Shown: positions 1 through 6,994, counted from the stretch's first letter. The stretch: DNA of 8,576 bases from an uncultured Ignavibacteriales bacterium (GCA_903915485.1 CAIWTC010000127.1:1-8576), one strand, 5' to 3'. Translations and numbers: made by a program. Notes: generated by a model not told the origin, from the letters alone.

Positions 1-107
1 GGGCGGCTAAGATAATGAAGCTAAGAGGCAAATACGAAAAACACAATAACCCCGTTATTTCTGCCGGGACCTGGAAACTGCTACTAAAGCAAATAAATGA
101 ACGATAA
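1..107 (+). CDS. C-terminal end of an unidentified protein (5' end outside window)
   Basis: Reading from base 3, the frame is open to a TAA at 105-107 and gives 34 residues; the other two plus-strand frames hit stops within the first 15 bases. The tail is basic and ends in a probable amphipathic helix (GTWKLLLKQINER). I do not recognise the family and no domain can be assigned from so short a piece. The next gene starts 20 bases downstream on the same strand, so the two may be co-transcribed. That the frame is coding is inferred from the open frame, the close spacing and the plausible residue composition only. Confidence 0.5.
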   Translation, partial: AAKIMKLRGKYEKHNNPVISAGTWKLLLKQINER

Positions 108-127
108 ACATTTAACCATATAAATAT

Positions 128-568
128 ATGAATCCTAAAATCGAAAGTATAGTTTCTGAAAAAAGTATAGCTGTTGTTGGTGTGAGCAGGACGGGTAAGA
201 AGTTCGGCAATTATCTTGTCAAAGAACTTGCTGTCCGTGGTTATGAAATTTTGGTTGTTCATCCAACGGCAAAGGAAATTGACGGAAGAATATGTTATCC
301 TAATCTGGAAGCGGTTAAAGATAAGGTTCGGAGTTTGGTTGTAGTTGTTCCCGCCGCGCAGTCTTTACTGGTGCTGGAGGAGGCGGCAAGGGCGGGAATA
401 AATAAGATTTGGCTGCAGCAGGGAAGCAGTAATCCGGATGTTATTGCTTATGCCGATAAAATGAACTTTGAGTATATCGCGGGGAAGTGTATTCTTATGT
501 ATGCAGGCAGTGTAACCGGAATTCATGCTTTTCACCGTGGGGTGAGCAAGATTTTCGGGAAGTATTAG
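128..568 (+). CDS. CoA-binding domain protein (YccU-like, CoA_binding_2 family)
   Basis: This is a 146-residue single-domain protein of the size usual for the stand-alone CoA-binding Rossmann family related to the N-terminal part of succinyl-CoA synthetase alpha. Visible hallmarks in order are the nucleotide-loop stretch VVGVSRTGKKFGN (about 16-28), the HP.A.EIDGR.CYPNL segment (about 45-60), a VVVVP strand (71-75), WLQQGS (95-100), AGKCILM (118-124) and the family's C-terminal HAFHRGVSKIFGK tail. Members bind CoA in vitro; their cellular role is poorly defined, so no reaction is assigned. It is predicted to be cytosolic, with no signal or membrane segment. No clear Shine-Dalgarno precedes the ATG, which is not unusual in Bacteroidota-like genomes. 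The gene lies 20 bases after the preceding partial gene, suggesting a shared transcript. Confidence 0.88.
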   Translation: MNPKIESIVSEKSIAVVGVSRTGKKFGNYLVKELAVRGYEILVVHPTAKEIDGRICYPNLEAVKDKVRSLVVVVPAAQSLLVLEEAARAGINKIWLQQGSSNPDVIAYADKMNFEYIAGKCILMYAGSVTGIHAFHRGVSKIFGKY

Positions 569-583
569 GCAAAATATTTTTGC
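569..583 (+). repeat. Small inverted repeat directly after the CoA-binding gene
   Basis: GCAAAA and TTTTGC form a perfect six-base inverted repeat around a three-base loop, beginning at the base after the stop codon. There is no immediate T-run; a TTTTT tract only appears about 14 bases later (597-601), so it is a poor intrinsic terminator. Bases 575-582 also match the Bacteroidota -7 promoter pattern TAnnTTTG, which could serve the downstream kinase, but such matches are frequent by chance in AT-rich DNA. The role is undecided. Confidence 0.25.
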
Positions 584-730
584 AAGAATGGGCTCGTTTT
601 TATTGTTATCTACCCTCACAATTGACTATTCCAAAGTTAAATGAACTATTCTGCTAAATAAAACATAATATTCCTCAATAATTCCCTAAAGACAGCTATG
701 TTAAATTTAAATAATTACAGTATTTTAAGG

Positions 731-757
731 TGTTACTCGTATAAAATTACGAGAACA
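731..757 (+). repeat. Ten-base-pair stem-loop in the leader of the PAS kinase gene
   Basis: TGTT-A-CTCGTA pairs with TACGAG-AACA, giving ten base pairs with a single bulged A (735) and a six-base loop (742-747). It ends 26 bases before the GTG start of the kinase gene. No T-run follows, so it does not look like a terminator. A second, weaker stem (756-773) shares its last two bases. The rest of the 215-base intergenic region (569-783) is AT-rich and shows no open frame I would support; a seven-base direct repeat ACTATTC occurs at 625 and 645, exactly 20 bases apart. A leader RNA structure or an operator is possible. Confidence 0.45.
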
Positions 758-773
758 ACTTAAATTAGAGTTG
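756..773 (+). repeat. Weak stem-loop next to the kinase ribosome-binding region
   Basis: CAACT (756-760) pairs with AGTTG (769-773) around an eight-base loop. It overlaps the right arm of the larger upstream stem by two bases, so the outer pairs of the two cannot form together. Its right arm overlaps the GAG (773-775) that is the best Shine-Dalgarno candidate for the GTG start at 784. Five pairs alone are marginal in stability and could be chance. Confidence 0.25.
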
Positions 774-783
774 AGATGGTATT

Positions 784-2307
784 GTGACTAAAAAAAATGA
801 TGATGTTGACCTAAGAAAACGAATTCAAGAGCTTGAGAAGGAAAATCTTGAATTAGCTGCCAGGAACAATGTACTTGAAGAAAGATTTATGAAAATCTTC
901 AGGGAAAACCTTGCCGTAATGCTCATGATTGATGCCGCGGATGGCAGAATTATTGACGCAAATTTAGCCGCTGTTAAATTCTATGGATGGGAATATGATG
1001 TCCTTACCCAAAAGAAAGTTTATGAGTTAAACACACTCCCACCTGAAGAAGTAAACAAGGAATTAGGCAATGCCAGGCTGCATAATCAAAACTATTTTAG
1101 ATTCAAACATAGAATAGCTGACGGTTCCGTTAAGGACATTGAAGTATATTCTACCAAAGTATTTTCACAGGGGAAGGATATCCTCCATTCAATTATCCAT
1201 GATGTTACTCAGCGGAGCAGAACTGAAATGGAACTTATGCTCAGCGAAGAGAAGTACAGAAAAATATTTGAAAATACTCAGGATGTTTTTTACCAGGCAG
1301 ATTTAACGGGAATCATTATAGATATAAGTCCATCTGCTAAAAAGTATTCGGGATACACCCGTCAGGAACTGATAGGGAAGAACATCGGTCAATTATATGT
1401 GAACGATGAGGAGAGACGAATGTTCCTTCAGGAACTACTTCAAAAAGGCGAGGTAAATGATTTTGAACTGACCTTCCGGAGCAGTGATGGCAAATCTATT
1501 GTTTCTTCTGTTTATTCACATATTATTTTCGATGAAAAACATAACCCCCTTTATATCGAAGGGTCTGTAAGAGATATAACACTCCGTAAAAAACTAGTCA
1601 GTGAGCTGGAAGAATTAAACTCTGCTAAAGATAAATTCTTCTCGATAATAGCCCATGACTTAAGAAGTCCTTTTCATGGATTGATGGGGCTTTCAAATTT
1701 ATTGAGCGAAAAAATTGATACACTTAGCAAGGAACAAATTAAAGAGTTCGCCGATGTAATGACGGATTCATTAGACAGGCAGTATTCGTTCCTTTCCGAT
1801 TTGCTTGACTGGGCACGGCTTCAGAATAACAGATTTCATCATGCCCCTGAAAAACTTTATTTGAGAAAAGAAACCGAACAGGTTATCCAGGCTCTTGAAC
1901 ATTCGGCTGTTCACAAAAATATTTCTCTAAACATTATTGTAGATGAAAAACTTACGGTATTTGCAGATGCTCAAATGCTTGCCTTGGTTTTAAGGAATCT
2001 TCTAACTAATGCAATAAAGTTTACTAAAAGAGATGGAGAAGTTTCAGTATCTGCTGTTAAGGAAGGCGATAAAATTCGAATTGAGGTTGCCGATAGCGGG
2101 ATTGGTATGACAAAAGAAGATATCGATAGATTATTTAGAATCGATTCGCATATTTCAACAGAAGGTACCGAGGGGGAAGCGGGAACAGGTTTGGGATTAC
2201 TTCTGTGCAAAGAAATGATTGAAAAACAGGGCGGAACAATTAGCGTACAAAGTAAAGTAGGGAAAGGCAGTAAGTTCATTTTTATGCTGCCGGCCTACGA
2301 AGAGTGA
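784..2307 (+). CDS. Cytosolic histidine kinase with two PAS domains
   Basis: A 507-residue sensor kinase with no transmembrane segment. Domains in order: a charged coiled coil (about 7-35), PAS 1 (about 36-143, ending SIIHDVTQR), PAS 2 (about 156-268, ending VRDITLRKK), a HisKA dimerisation domain with phospho-acceptor His291 in AHDLRSP, and a HATPase_c domain (about 395-504). The latter shows the N box with Asn409 in NLLTNAIKF, the DSGIG G1 box (437-441) and the GTGLGL G2 box (467-472). It should autophosphorylate with ATP and pass phosphate to a separate response regulator, because no receiver domain is present; the PAS ligand is unknown. The GTG start is well pinned: an in-frame TGA lies at 772-774, only ATT is an alternative upstream codon, and the next Met (residue 36) would remove the coiled coil. 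A weak GAG at 773-775 has suitable spacing. No regulator gene is adjacent. Confidence 0.93.
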   Translation: MTKKNDDVDLRKRIQELEKENLELAARNNVLEERFMKIFRENLAVMLMIDAADGRIIDANLAAVKFYGWEYDVLTQKKVYELNTLPPEEVNKELGNARLHNQNYFRFKHRIADGSVKDIEVYSTKVFSQGKDILHSIIHDVTQRSRTEMELMLSEEKYRKIFENTQDVFYQADLTGIIIDISPSAKKYSGYTRQELIGKNIGQLYVNDEERRMFLQELLQKGEVNDFELTFRSSDGKSIVSSVYSHIIFDEKHNPLYIEGSVRDITLRKKLVSELEELNSAKDKFFSIIAHDLRSPFHGLMGLSNLLSEKIDTLSKEQIKEFADVMTDSLDRQYSFLSDLLDWARLQNNRFHHAPEKLYLRKETEQVIQALEHSAVHKNISLNIIVDEKLTVFADAQMLALVLRNLLTNAIKFTKRDGEVSVSAVKEGDKIRIEVADSGIGMTKEDIDRLFRIDSHISTEGTEGEAGTGLGLLLCKEMIEKQGGTISVQSKVGKGSKFIFMLPAYEE

Positions 2308-2322
2308 AGTTTTTTCTTTACT
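2303..2322 (+). terminator. Possible weak terminator hairpin at the end of the PAS kinase gene
   Basis: AGTGAAG and CTTTACT can form seven pairs, one of them G-U, around a loop of six T. The hairpin overlaps the kinase stop codon. No T-run follows the stem, so it is not a canonical intrinsic terminator; it might stabilise the 3' end or be coincidence. Confidence 0.2.
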
Positions 2323-2391
2323 GATTAATAACTATATCCATATTTTGATGAAATTCGGCATCTTTTTAGAGGCTGAATTGGGGTATTGAAT

Positions 2392-2424
2392 TTTGCGTAT
2401 GCTCAAAAAAGTGAAATATTTTTC
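2392..2424 (+). promoter_or_regulatory. Candidate Bacteroidota-type promoter for fabF
   Basis: TTTG at 2392-2395 and TATTTTTC at 2417-2424 are separated by 21 bases and resemble the Bacteroidota sigma-A pattern (-33 TTTG, -7 TAnnTTTG), with one mismatch in the -7 element. A further near match, TATGGTTTG, lies just downstream at about 2432-2440. This would give a leader of roughly 35-45 bases before the fabF ATG. The intergenic AT content makes chance matches likely, and the host's promoter type is itself inferred. Confidence 0.25.
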
Positions 2425-2459
2425 GTAACTTTATGGTTTGAATTAAAAATGAAAAGAAC

Positions 2460-2465
2460 AAAGGA
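2460..2465 (+). promoter_or_regulatory. Ribosome-binding site of fabF
   Basis: AAAGGA lies nine bases before the ATG at 2475. It is the clearest Shine-Dalgarno-like site in the window and supports that start, as does the immediate match of the protein's N-terminus (RRVVITGLGALTPIG) to the usual KAS II beginning. Confidence 0.5.
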
Positions 2466-2474
2466 TTAACTTTT

Positions 2475-3734
2475 ATGTCAGATAGTAAGAGAAGAGTAGT
2501 TATCACCGGTCTTGGAGCGTTGACTCCGATAGGATTAACTGTTGAAGAATTTTGGAAAAATGCTTTAGCGGGAACAAGTGGTGCTGCTCTCATTAAATCA
2601 TTTGATGCCTCAAGAATTGATACTAAATTTGCTTGTGAATTAAAAGGCTACGATGCCGGAAATTATATTGATAAAAAAGCAGCGCGCAGGTTAGACCCGT
2701 TCGCTCAATACGCAATGGCAGTTACCAAAATGGCTTTAGCAGATGCAGGGATAGTTCCTTCTGAACTTCCGGCATCAGAGAAAGAAAATATCGGAGTTGT
2801 TTTTGGCAGCGGTATCGGCGGAATTCATACATTCTATGAGCAGGCTGTTACAAACCGTGAAAACGGTCCAAAACGCGTTTCTCCTTTTTTCATTCCAATG
2901 CTTATCCCTGATATTGCACCCGGACATATTTCAATTGAATACGGGTTCAAGGGACCTAATCATTGTATAGTCTCAGCTTGTGCTACTGCAAATAATAATA
3001 TTATAGATTCGTACATGCTGATTAAAGAAGGCATGGCAAACATTATTGTTTCCGGCGGAAGCGAAGCTAGCATCTGCGAACTTGGTATGGCAGGATTCAA
3101 CTCAGCCCGCGCACTTTCAACCAGAAACGATTCTCCTGAAACAGCAAGCCGTCCATTTGATTCTACCCGTGACGGATTTGTTATGGGCGAAGGCGGCGGA
3201 TGCCTAATCCTTGAAGATATGGAACATGCTATCAAAAGAAACGCAAAGATTTATGCTGAAATTATCGGCGTTGGTCTTTCTGCTGATGCTCACCACATCA
3301 CCGCTCCTGACCCTGAAGGAAGAGGTGCACAATTAGCTATGCTTAGAGCAGTTAAGAGTGCCAACATTTCGACGACTGAAGTTGATTACATCAATATGCA
3401 TGGAACATCTACAGGACTCGGCGACATTGCAGAAACAAAAGCTATCAAAGCAGTTTTCGGCGACCAGGCATTCAAGATGAATGTTTCTTCGACAAAGAGT
3501 ATGACCGGACATTTGCTCGGCGCTGCAGGTGCTGTAGAAGCTATTGCTACTATCATGGCAATTAGAGAAGATGTTATTGCTCCTACAATTAACTTTGTAA
3601 ATCCTGACCCCGAATGCGACTTGAATTATACATTTAATGTCGCTCAAAAACGGAAAGTTGATATTGCATTCAGTAATGCTTTCGGTTTTGGCGGACACAA
3701 TACAACGGTTGTGTTCAAGAAGTGGTCTGAATAA
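2475..3734 (+). CDS. fabF: Beta-ketoacyl-[ACP] synthase II (KAS II)
   Basis: The enzyme condenses malonyl-ACP with acyl-ACP in the elongation cycle of type II fatty-acid synthesis, in the cytosol. At 419 residues it has the full length expected (E. coli FabF is about 412). The thiolase-fold signature is complete: VVITGLGALTPIG at the N-terminus, nucleophile Cys169 in SACATANN, first catalytic His309 in NMHGTSTGLGD, Lys341 and second catalytic His346 in STKSMTGHLLGAAGA, and the gating loop NAFGFGGHN (401-409). The position after GTST is Gly where many homologues have Pro; it is not a catalytic residue. The gene stands without acpP upstream or rnc downstream, the neighbours it often has, so it may be a detached primary copy or a second synthase. 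It has its own likely promoter region and a strong terminator after it, suggesting a monocistronic unit. Confidence 0.96.
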   Translation: MSDSKRRVVITGLGALTPIGLTVEEFWKNALAGTSGAALIKSFDASRIDTKFACELKGYDAGNYIDKKAARRLDPFAQYAMAVTKMALADAGIVPSELPASEKENIGVVFGSGIGGIHTFYEQAVTNRENGPKRVSPFFIPMLIPDIAPGHISIEYGFKGPNHCIVSACATANNNIIDSYMLIKEGMANIIVSGGSEASICELGMAGFNSARALSTRNDSPETASRPFDSTRDGFVMGEGGGCLILEDMEHAIKRNAKIYAEIIGVGLSADAHHITAPDPEGRGAQLAMLRAVKSANISTTEVDYINMHGTSTGLGDIAETKAIKAVFGDQAFKMNVSSTKSMTGHLLGAAGAVEAIATIMAIREDVIAPTINFVNPDPECDLNYTFNVAQKRKVDIAFSNAFGFGGHNTTVVFKKWSE

Positions 3735-3824
3735 CAGCTAACAATAAATATAATATTACATTGAAGAGAATATTTTTTTCAAGCAATTTGATTAATCATC
3801 TTCTTTTTAATGAATCAGTTTCTG

Positions 3825-3862
3825 AAATCCCATTCGTTATACGCGGATGGGATTTTCTTTTT
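3825..3862 (+). terminator. Strong intrinsic terminator of fabF
   Basis: AAATCCCAT (3825-3833) and ATGGGATTT (3847-3855) form a perfect nine-pair stem; the loop can add an inner CGT/ACG pairing. The stem runs directly into a T-rich tract (TTTTCTTTTT to 3862), the classic form for termination on the plus strand. On the minus strand no T-run follows, so it works in one direction. It lies about 90 bases after the fabF stop and contains the ATG at 3847 that would otherwise be taken as the start of the next gene. Confidence 0.87.
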
Positions 3863-3894
3863 ATAGGCAGCCCAATAAACTTTACTTCGCACGA

Positions 3895-4800
3895 ATGAGT
3901 ACAGAAAAATATTCTCCGATTGCGTTATTTGTTTATAAGCGGTTGACTCATGCAAAAAAAGCCGTGGAGTCTTTATTGCAGAATAAGGAAGCCTCTCAAA
4001 GCATTCTCTATATCTTTGCTGATGGTGCAAAGGGAGATGCTGATTCTAAGGCGGTTGCAGAAGTTAGAGACTACATCAAAAATCTCTCAGGGTTTAAGAA
4101 AATAATTATTGAAGAGCATTCAAAAAATAAAGGACTTGCAAACTCGATAATATCAGGCGTAGCGAAAGTTATAAACGAGCATGGACGCGTAATTGTTGTG
4201 GAAGATGATTTGAAACTCTCTCCATTCTTTCTTCAATACATGAATGAGGGGCTTAGTGTTTATGAGAATGAACCTAAGGTTGCTTCTATTCATGGATACA
4301 CATATCCAGTTGAAGCGGCGCTGCCTGAAACATATTTCTTGCGTGGAGCAGATTGCTGGGGATGGGCAACATGGAAAAGAGCATGGTCAAAGTTTGAACC
4401 TTCATCGCAAAAACTGCTTCAGCAAATTGTTGATTCAAATCTTGAAACCATATTTGATTTTGACGGCTATGCGGGCAATATTAAAATGCTGAAAAATCAA
4501 AGTCGTGGAAAGATTGATTCATGGGCAATAAGATGGCACGCAAGCACATTTCTAGCGGATATGTGCACACTGTACCCCGGAAAGTCACTAGTCCAGAACA
4601 CAGGCATGGATGGCGGAGGAACTCATAGTTCAGCAACAGATGTTTTTTCGGTTGAGCTTTATAATATGCCAATAAAGATAGTGCAAAAAGAAGTTAAGGT
4701 GGAAGATGAAGTTTATGATGCAATTAAAGCGTATCATAAATCTAAACGGAAAAATTACTTCACCGCAGTGATGGGGAAAATAAAAAAAATATTTTTCTAA
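3895..4800 (+). CDS. GT-A fold glycosyltransferase with EDD motif
   Basis: A 301-residue putative glycosyltransferase of the type found in bacterial surface-polysaccharide loci, distantly like GNT-I/GT2 enzymes. Features in order: SPIALFVYKR (7-16) opening the nucleotide-sugar Rossmann half, IFADGAKGD (40-48), NKGLANSIISGV (78-89), the DXD-like metal-binding motif VVEDD (101-105), HGYTYP (133-138), DCWGWATWKRAW (153-164) and DSWAIRWH (208-215). It is cytosolic or peripheral, with a basic tail (KIKKIFF) that could touch the membrane. Donor and acceptor cannot be told. The frame is open upstream to an ATG at 3847, but that codon lies in the fabF terminator stem and the extra 16 residues match nothing typical, so ATG 3895 is chosen. 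No Shine-Dalgarno is visible. It converges on the membrane kinase gene 15 bases away and has no clear terminator of its own. Confidence 0.85.
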   Translation: MSTEKYSPIALFVYKRLTHAKKAVESLLQNKEASQSILYIFADGAKGDADSKAVAEVRDYIKNLSGFKKIIIEEHSKNKGLANSIISGVAKVINEHGRVIVVEDDLKLSPFFLQYMNEGLSVYENEPKVASIHGYTYPVEAALPETYFLRGADCWGWATWKRAWSKFEPSSQKLLQQIVDSNLETIFDFDGYAGNIKMLKNQSRGKIDSWAIRWHASTFLADMCTLYPGKSLVQNTGMDGGGTHSSATDVFSVELYNMPIKIVQKEVKVEDEVYDAIKAYHKSKRKNYFTAVMGKIKKIFF

Positions 4801-4815
4801 AGGTCGTCTGCTTAA

Positions 4816-6900
4816 TTACTCACCGGGGGCAGCAGGGATATAAAGTATAATAGTAGTCCCTTCGCCCAGTTTCGAAACTATTTCTACCGACCCGTTATTT
4901 TTTTCGACAAACTCTTTAACTAACACTAGTCCTAATCCCGTTCCTGTCTCGTTTTCAGTACCCGCGTGAGTAACTTTAACATTAATCTTAAACAACATTT
5001 CCAGCAGGGCATCGCTCATACCTGTTCCTGAGTCGATTACTTTGATTTCAACAAAAGGATTTTTATTAGCGCAAATGATGTTGATTTTCCCGCCGCGATG
5101 AGTGAACTTAATTGCATTAGACAGGATATTTCTGAAAGAAGTAGCAATCATTTTTTCATCTGCGAATATATAGTAATCGTTATCCGAGGATATCGAAATT
5201 TCTATTTCTTTAAGCTTGGCGCTGTTGGCAAGATATTTATATTCGGTTTCAATCAGTGCTGAAAGTCTGATCTTGATTGGTTCAGGAATGTATACTCCTA
5301 ATTGAAACCGTGACCAATCTAAAAGATTCTCAAGCAGTTTATACCCGGAAGATGCAGTTTCATGCATGGATTTTGCAAAAGACAGGAGTTGCTCTTTGGG
5401 AAGATCATTGTGTGCATCCATAATTATTTCGGTATAGCCCAGAAAAATATGGAACGGGTTTTTTAAATCGTGTGAGAGAATCGATATAAATTTGTCCTTC
5501 GCGTCATTTACTTTTTGAAGTTTCTGATTCGCACTCTTGATTTGCTGTGTCCGCAGTTCAACAGTTTTTTCCAATCCTTCATTTAAGGTTGTCAGTTCTT
5601 TGGTAAGTAAATTCACTTCTGCGTGCATCTTAGAAAGTTTTACGGAAAGAATATATGACTGAAATGTTACAAAAAACAAAAATGCAATCGGTGTATAATA
5701 ACCGGTTATAATAATATCCAACCCAAAGAGTAAATCATTAACTCCAACTAAAACAGGAACAGTCATCCCAAGCAGTGTTAACGCTGAATAAGGTCGTTTG
5801 TTTTTATATGCTATAATACAGACGAAATAAATATAGAAGAGAATAACGAATCCAAATATCAGGATATAGTCAAGGTATATAGAGTATGTTATATACTGAG
5901 TAAATGTAACGAGCATAGTAAAAGCGAAGAATACTGTAGCGCTTATTTTCAGGAATAGTTTGCTTGTGTCGAGAGGGTAAAGCCTATACAGAAAGAGCAT
6001 AAACATTGGAATTAAATTCAGCGTAAACATGAAAATTTTATATATTAACTCAGTACTGATATTCGGAAAAACCATTAAAATAACCCGCTCTCCGCCGACA
6101 AGTGATTGTGCTGCGAGTAAGAATGTCAGTAGTCCAAATGAAAAATTGATTTTCCTGTCATGCTTATGCACGGATAGAAACAAATGGTACAGCGAAGTTA
6201 AGAGCAAGACTCCAAAACTGAATATATAGAAAAAGATTTTTTTATTAACTTGGCTAAGAATGTTGTCTTCTGTCCCTATATAGATGTAGTCATCCATTCC
6301 GAACATTTTTGAGTCAAAATAATTAGCGGCGTTAATTACAATTTCAACGGTATCTTTATTGCTTGAAAAGAATACTCGCCGGGGGTGCATTTCAGCTTTA
6401 AATATTGTGGAGTCACTTGACACAATTCCTTGCTGAAGAATGCAGACACCATTAATCCATAGGTTATATGCTGAATGAATTTCTACCACATACAGCCCTA
6501 ATTCCTTTAGAAAGTTTGCTGAAGACACTTGTTCTTTAGGCAGCACAACTTTAAGTCGATAGGTGATTAGTCCGGTTTTCGGCGACAAAACCCCGTTAAT
6601 AACTTTCCCATTAATGTTAGTAGGGGTTTGAATCAGCGAACCTGAGTCTGCCAATGAAGAATTTTCAAAGTCTGTGGGGGTATACAGTTTGTTGACGAAG
6701 ACCTCCCATTCACCGCCGAGCGGGATGTCTCCGTTATTGAAGTTGCAATTTGAAAGATTTATTAGGCCATGCGAAGCTTTTGATTGTTGTGAATAAGCGG
6801 CAGAAGAAAGGGAAAGTAGAATTACAAAATATAGTACAAGGTGGTTTAATAACGAATTATAAACCACTGATCTTTTCCTGTTTCTTGCAAATAATGGCAT
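4816..6900 (-). CDS. Membrane histidine kinase with 7TMR-DISM sensor module
   Basis: A 694-residue sensor kinase. It has a basic N-terminus and signal-type hydrophobic segment (about 17-37, ending AAYSQQ), then a periplasmic domain (about 40-215) with the jelly-roll-like pattern of DISM extracellular domains (GGEWEVF, TYRLKVVLP, AYNLWINGV). About seven membrane helices follow (roughly 222-244, 251-268, 284-305, 315-335, 342-364, 371-393, 399-419), then a coiled coil (424-466), HisKA with His477 in SHDLKNP, and HATPase_c with Asn595 in NILSNAIKF, DSGTG (623-627) and GTGLGL (653-658). DISM periplasmic domains are thought to bind carbohydrates or other small ligands; the ligand here is unknown. 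It has no receiver domain and no regulator nearby. An in-frame TAG directly before the ATG fixes the upstream limit. It lies 94 bases after the GT4 gene on the same strand and may be read with it. Confidence 0.93.
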   Translation of the reverse strand: MPLFARNRKRSVVYNSLLNHLVLYFVILLSLSSAAYSQQSKASHGLINLSNCNFNNGDIPLGGEWEVFVNKLYTPTDFENSSLADSGSLIQTPTNINGKVINGVLSPKTGLITYRLKVVLPKEQVSSANFLKELGLYVVEIHSAYNLWINGVCILQQGIVSSDSTIFKAEMHPRRVFFSSNKDTVEIVINAANYFDSKMFGMDDYIYIGTEDNILSQVNKKIFFYIFSFGVLLLTSLYHLFLSVHKHDRKINFSFGLLTFLLAAQSLVGGERVILMVFPNISTELIYKIFMFTLNLIPMFMLFLYRLYPLDTSKLFLKISATVFFAFTMLVTFTQYITYSIYLDYILIFGFVILFYIYFVCIIAYKNKRPYSALTLLGMTVPVLVGVNDLLFGLDIIITGYYTPIAFLFFVTFQSYILSVKLSKMHAEVNLLTKELTTLNEGLEKTVELRTQQIKSANQKLQKVNDAKDKFISILSHDLKNPFHIFLGYTEIIMDAHNDLPKEQLLSFAKSMHETASSGYKLLENLLDWSRFQLGVYIPEPIKIRLSALIETEYKYLANSAKLKEIEISISSDNDYYIFADEKMIATSFRNILSNAIKFTHRGGKINIICANKNPFVEIKVIDSGTGMSDALLEMLFKINVKVTHAGTENETGTGLGLVLVKEFVEKNNGSVEIVSKLGEGTTIILYIPAAPGE

Positions 6901-6941
6901 CTAATGTTCACTATGAATATTGATTTGAGTAATATTAGAAA

Positions 6942-6963
6942 GATTTGGCCAAAAAAACAAATC
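6942..6963 (-). repeat. Inverted repeat between the GT4 gene and the membrane kinase gene
   Basis: GATTTG (6942-6947) and CAAATC (6958-6963) flank a ten-base loop containing seven A. On the minus strand the loop is a T-run and only a short T stretch follows the stem, so it is a weak terminator candidate at best. It sits in the 94-base gap downstream of the GT4 stop and about 40 bases before the kinase ATG, where it could also be an operator. Confidence 0.22.
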
Positions 6964-6994
6964 ATTGAATGCAAAACAAGTCGTTATGGACAAA

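Noticed and set aside
2348..2389. A 13-codon open frame starting ATGAAATTCGGC upstream of fabF
   Set aside because: It is too short, has no ribosome-binding site and no recognisable sequence; the region is better explained as the fabF promoter region.
3410..3424. Gly after GTST in FabF (GTSTGLGD) as a functional oddity
   Set aside because: The position varies among KAS II enzymes and is not catalytic; all active-site residues are intact.
3333..3698. A 121-codon minus-strand open frame opposite fabF
   Set aside because: It is antisense to highly conserved fabF sequence including the catalytic His and Lys region and has a Cys/Ser-rich composition typical of a reverse-frame shadow.
4759..4772. 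TCAC/GTGA mini-hairpin near the end of the glycosyltransferase as a minus-strand terminator
   Set aside because: It has only four pairs and lies inside the coding sequence, with no proper T-run directly after it.
4785..4796. AAAAATATTTTT palindrome as a bidirectional terminator
   Set aside because: An all-A/T stem with a two-base loop is not stable and no GC-containing stem precedes it.
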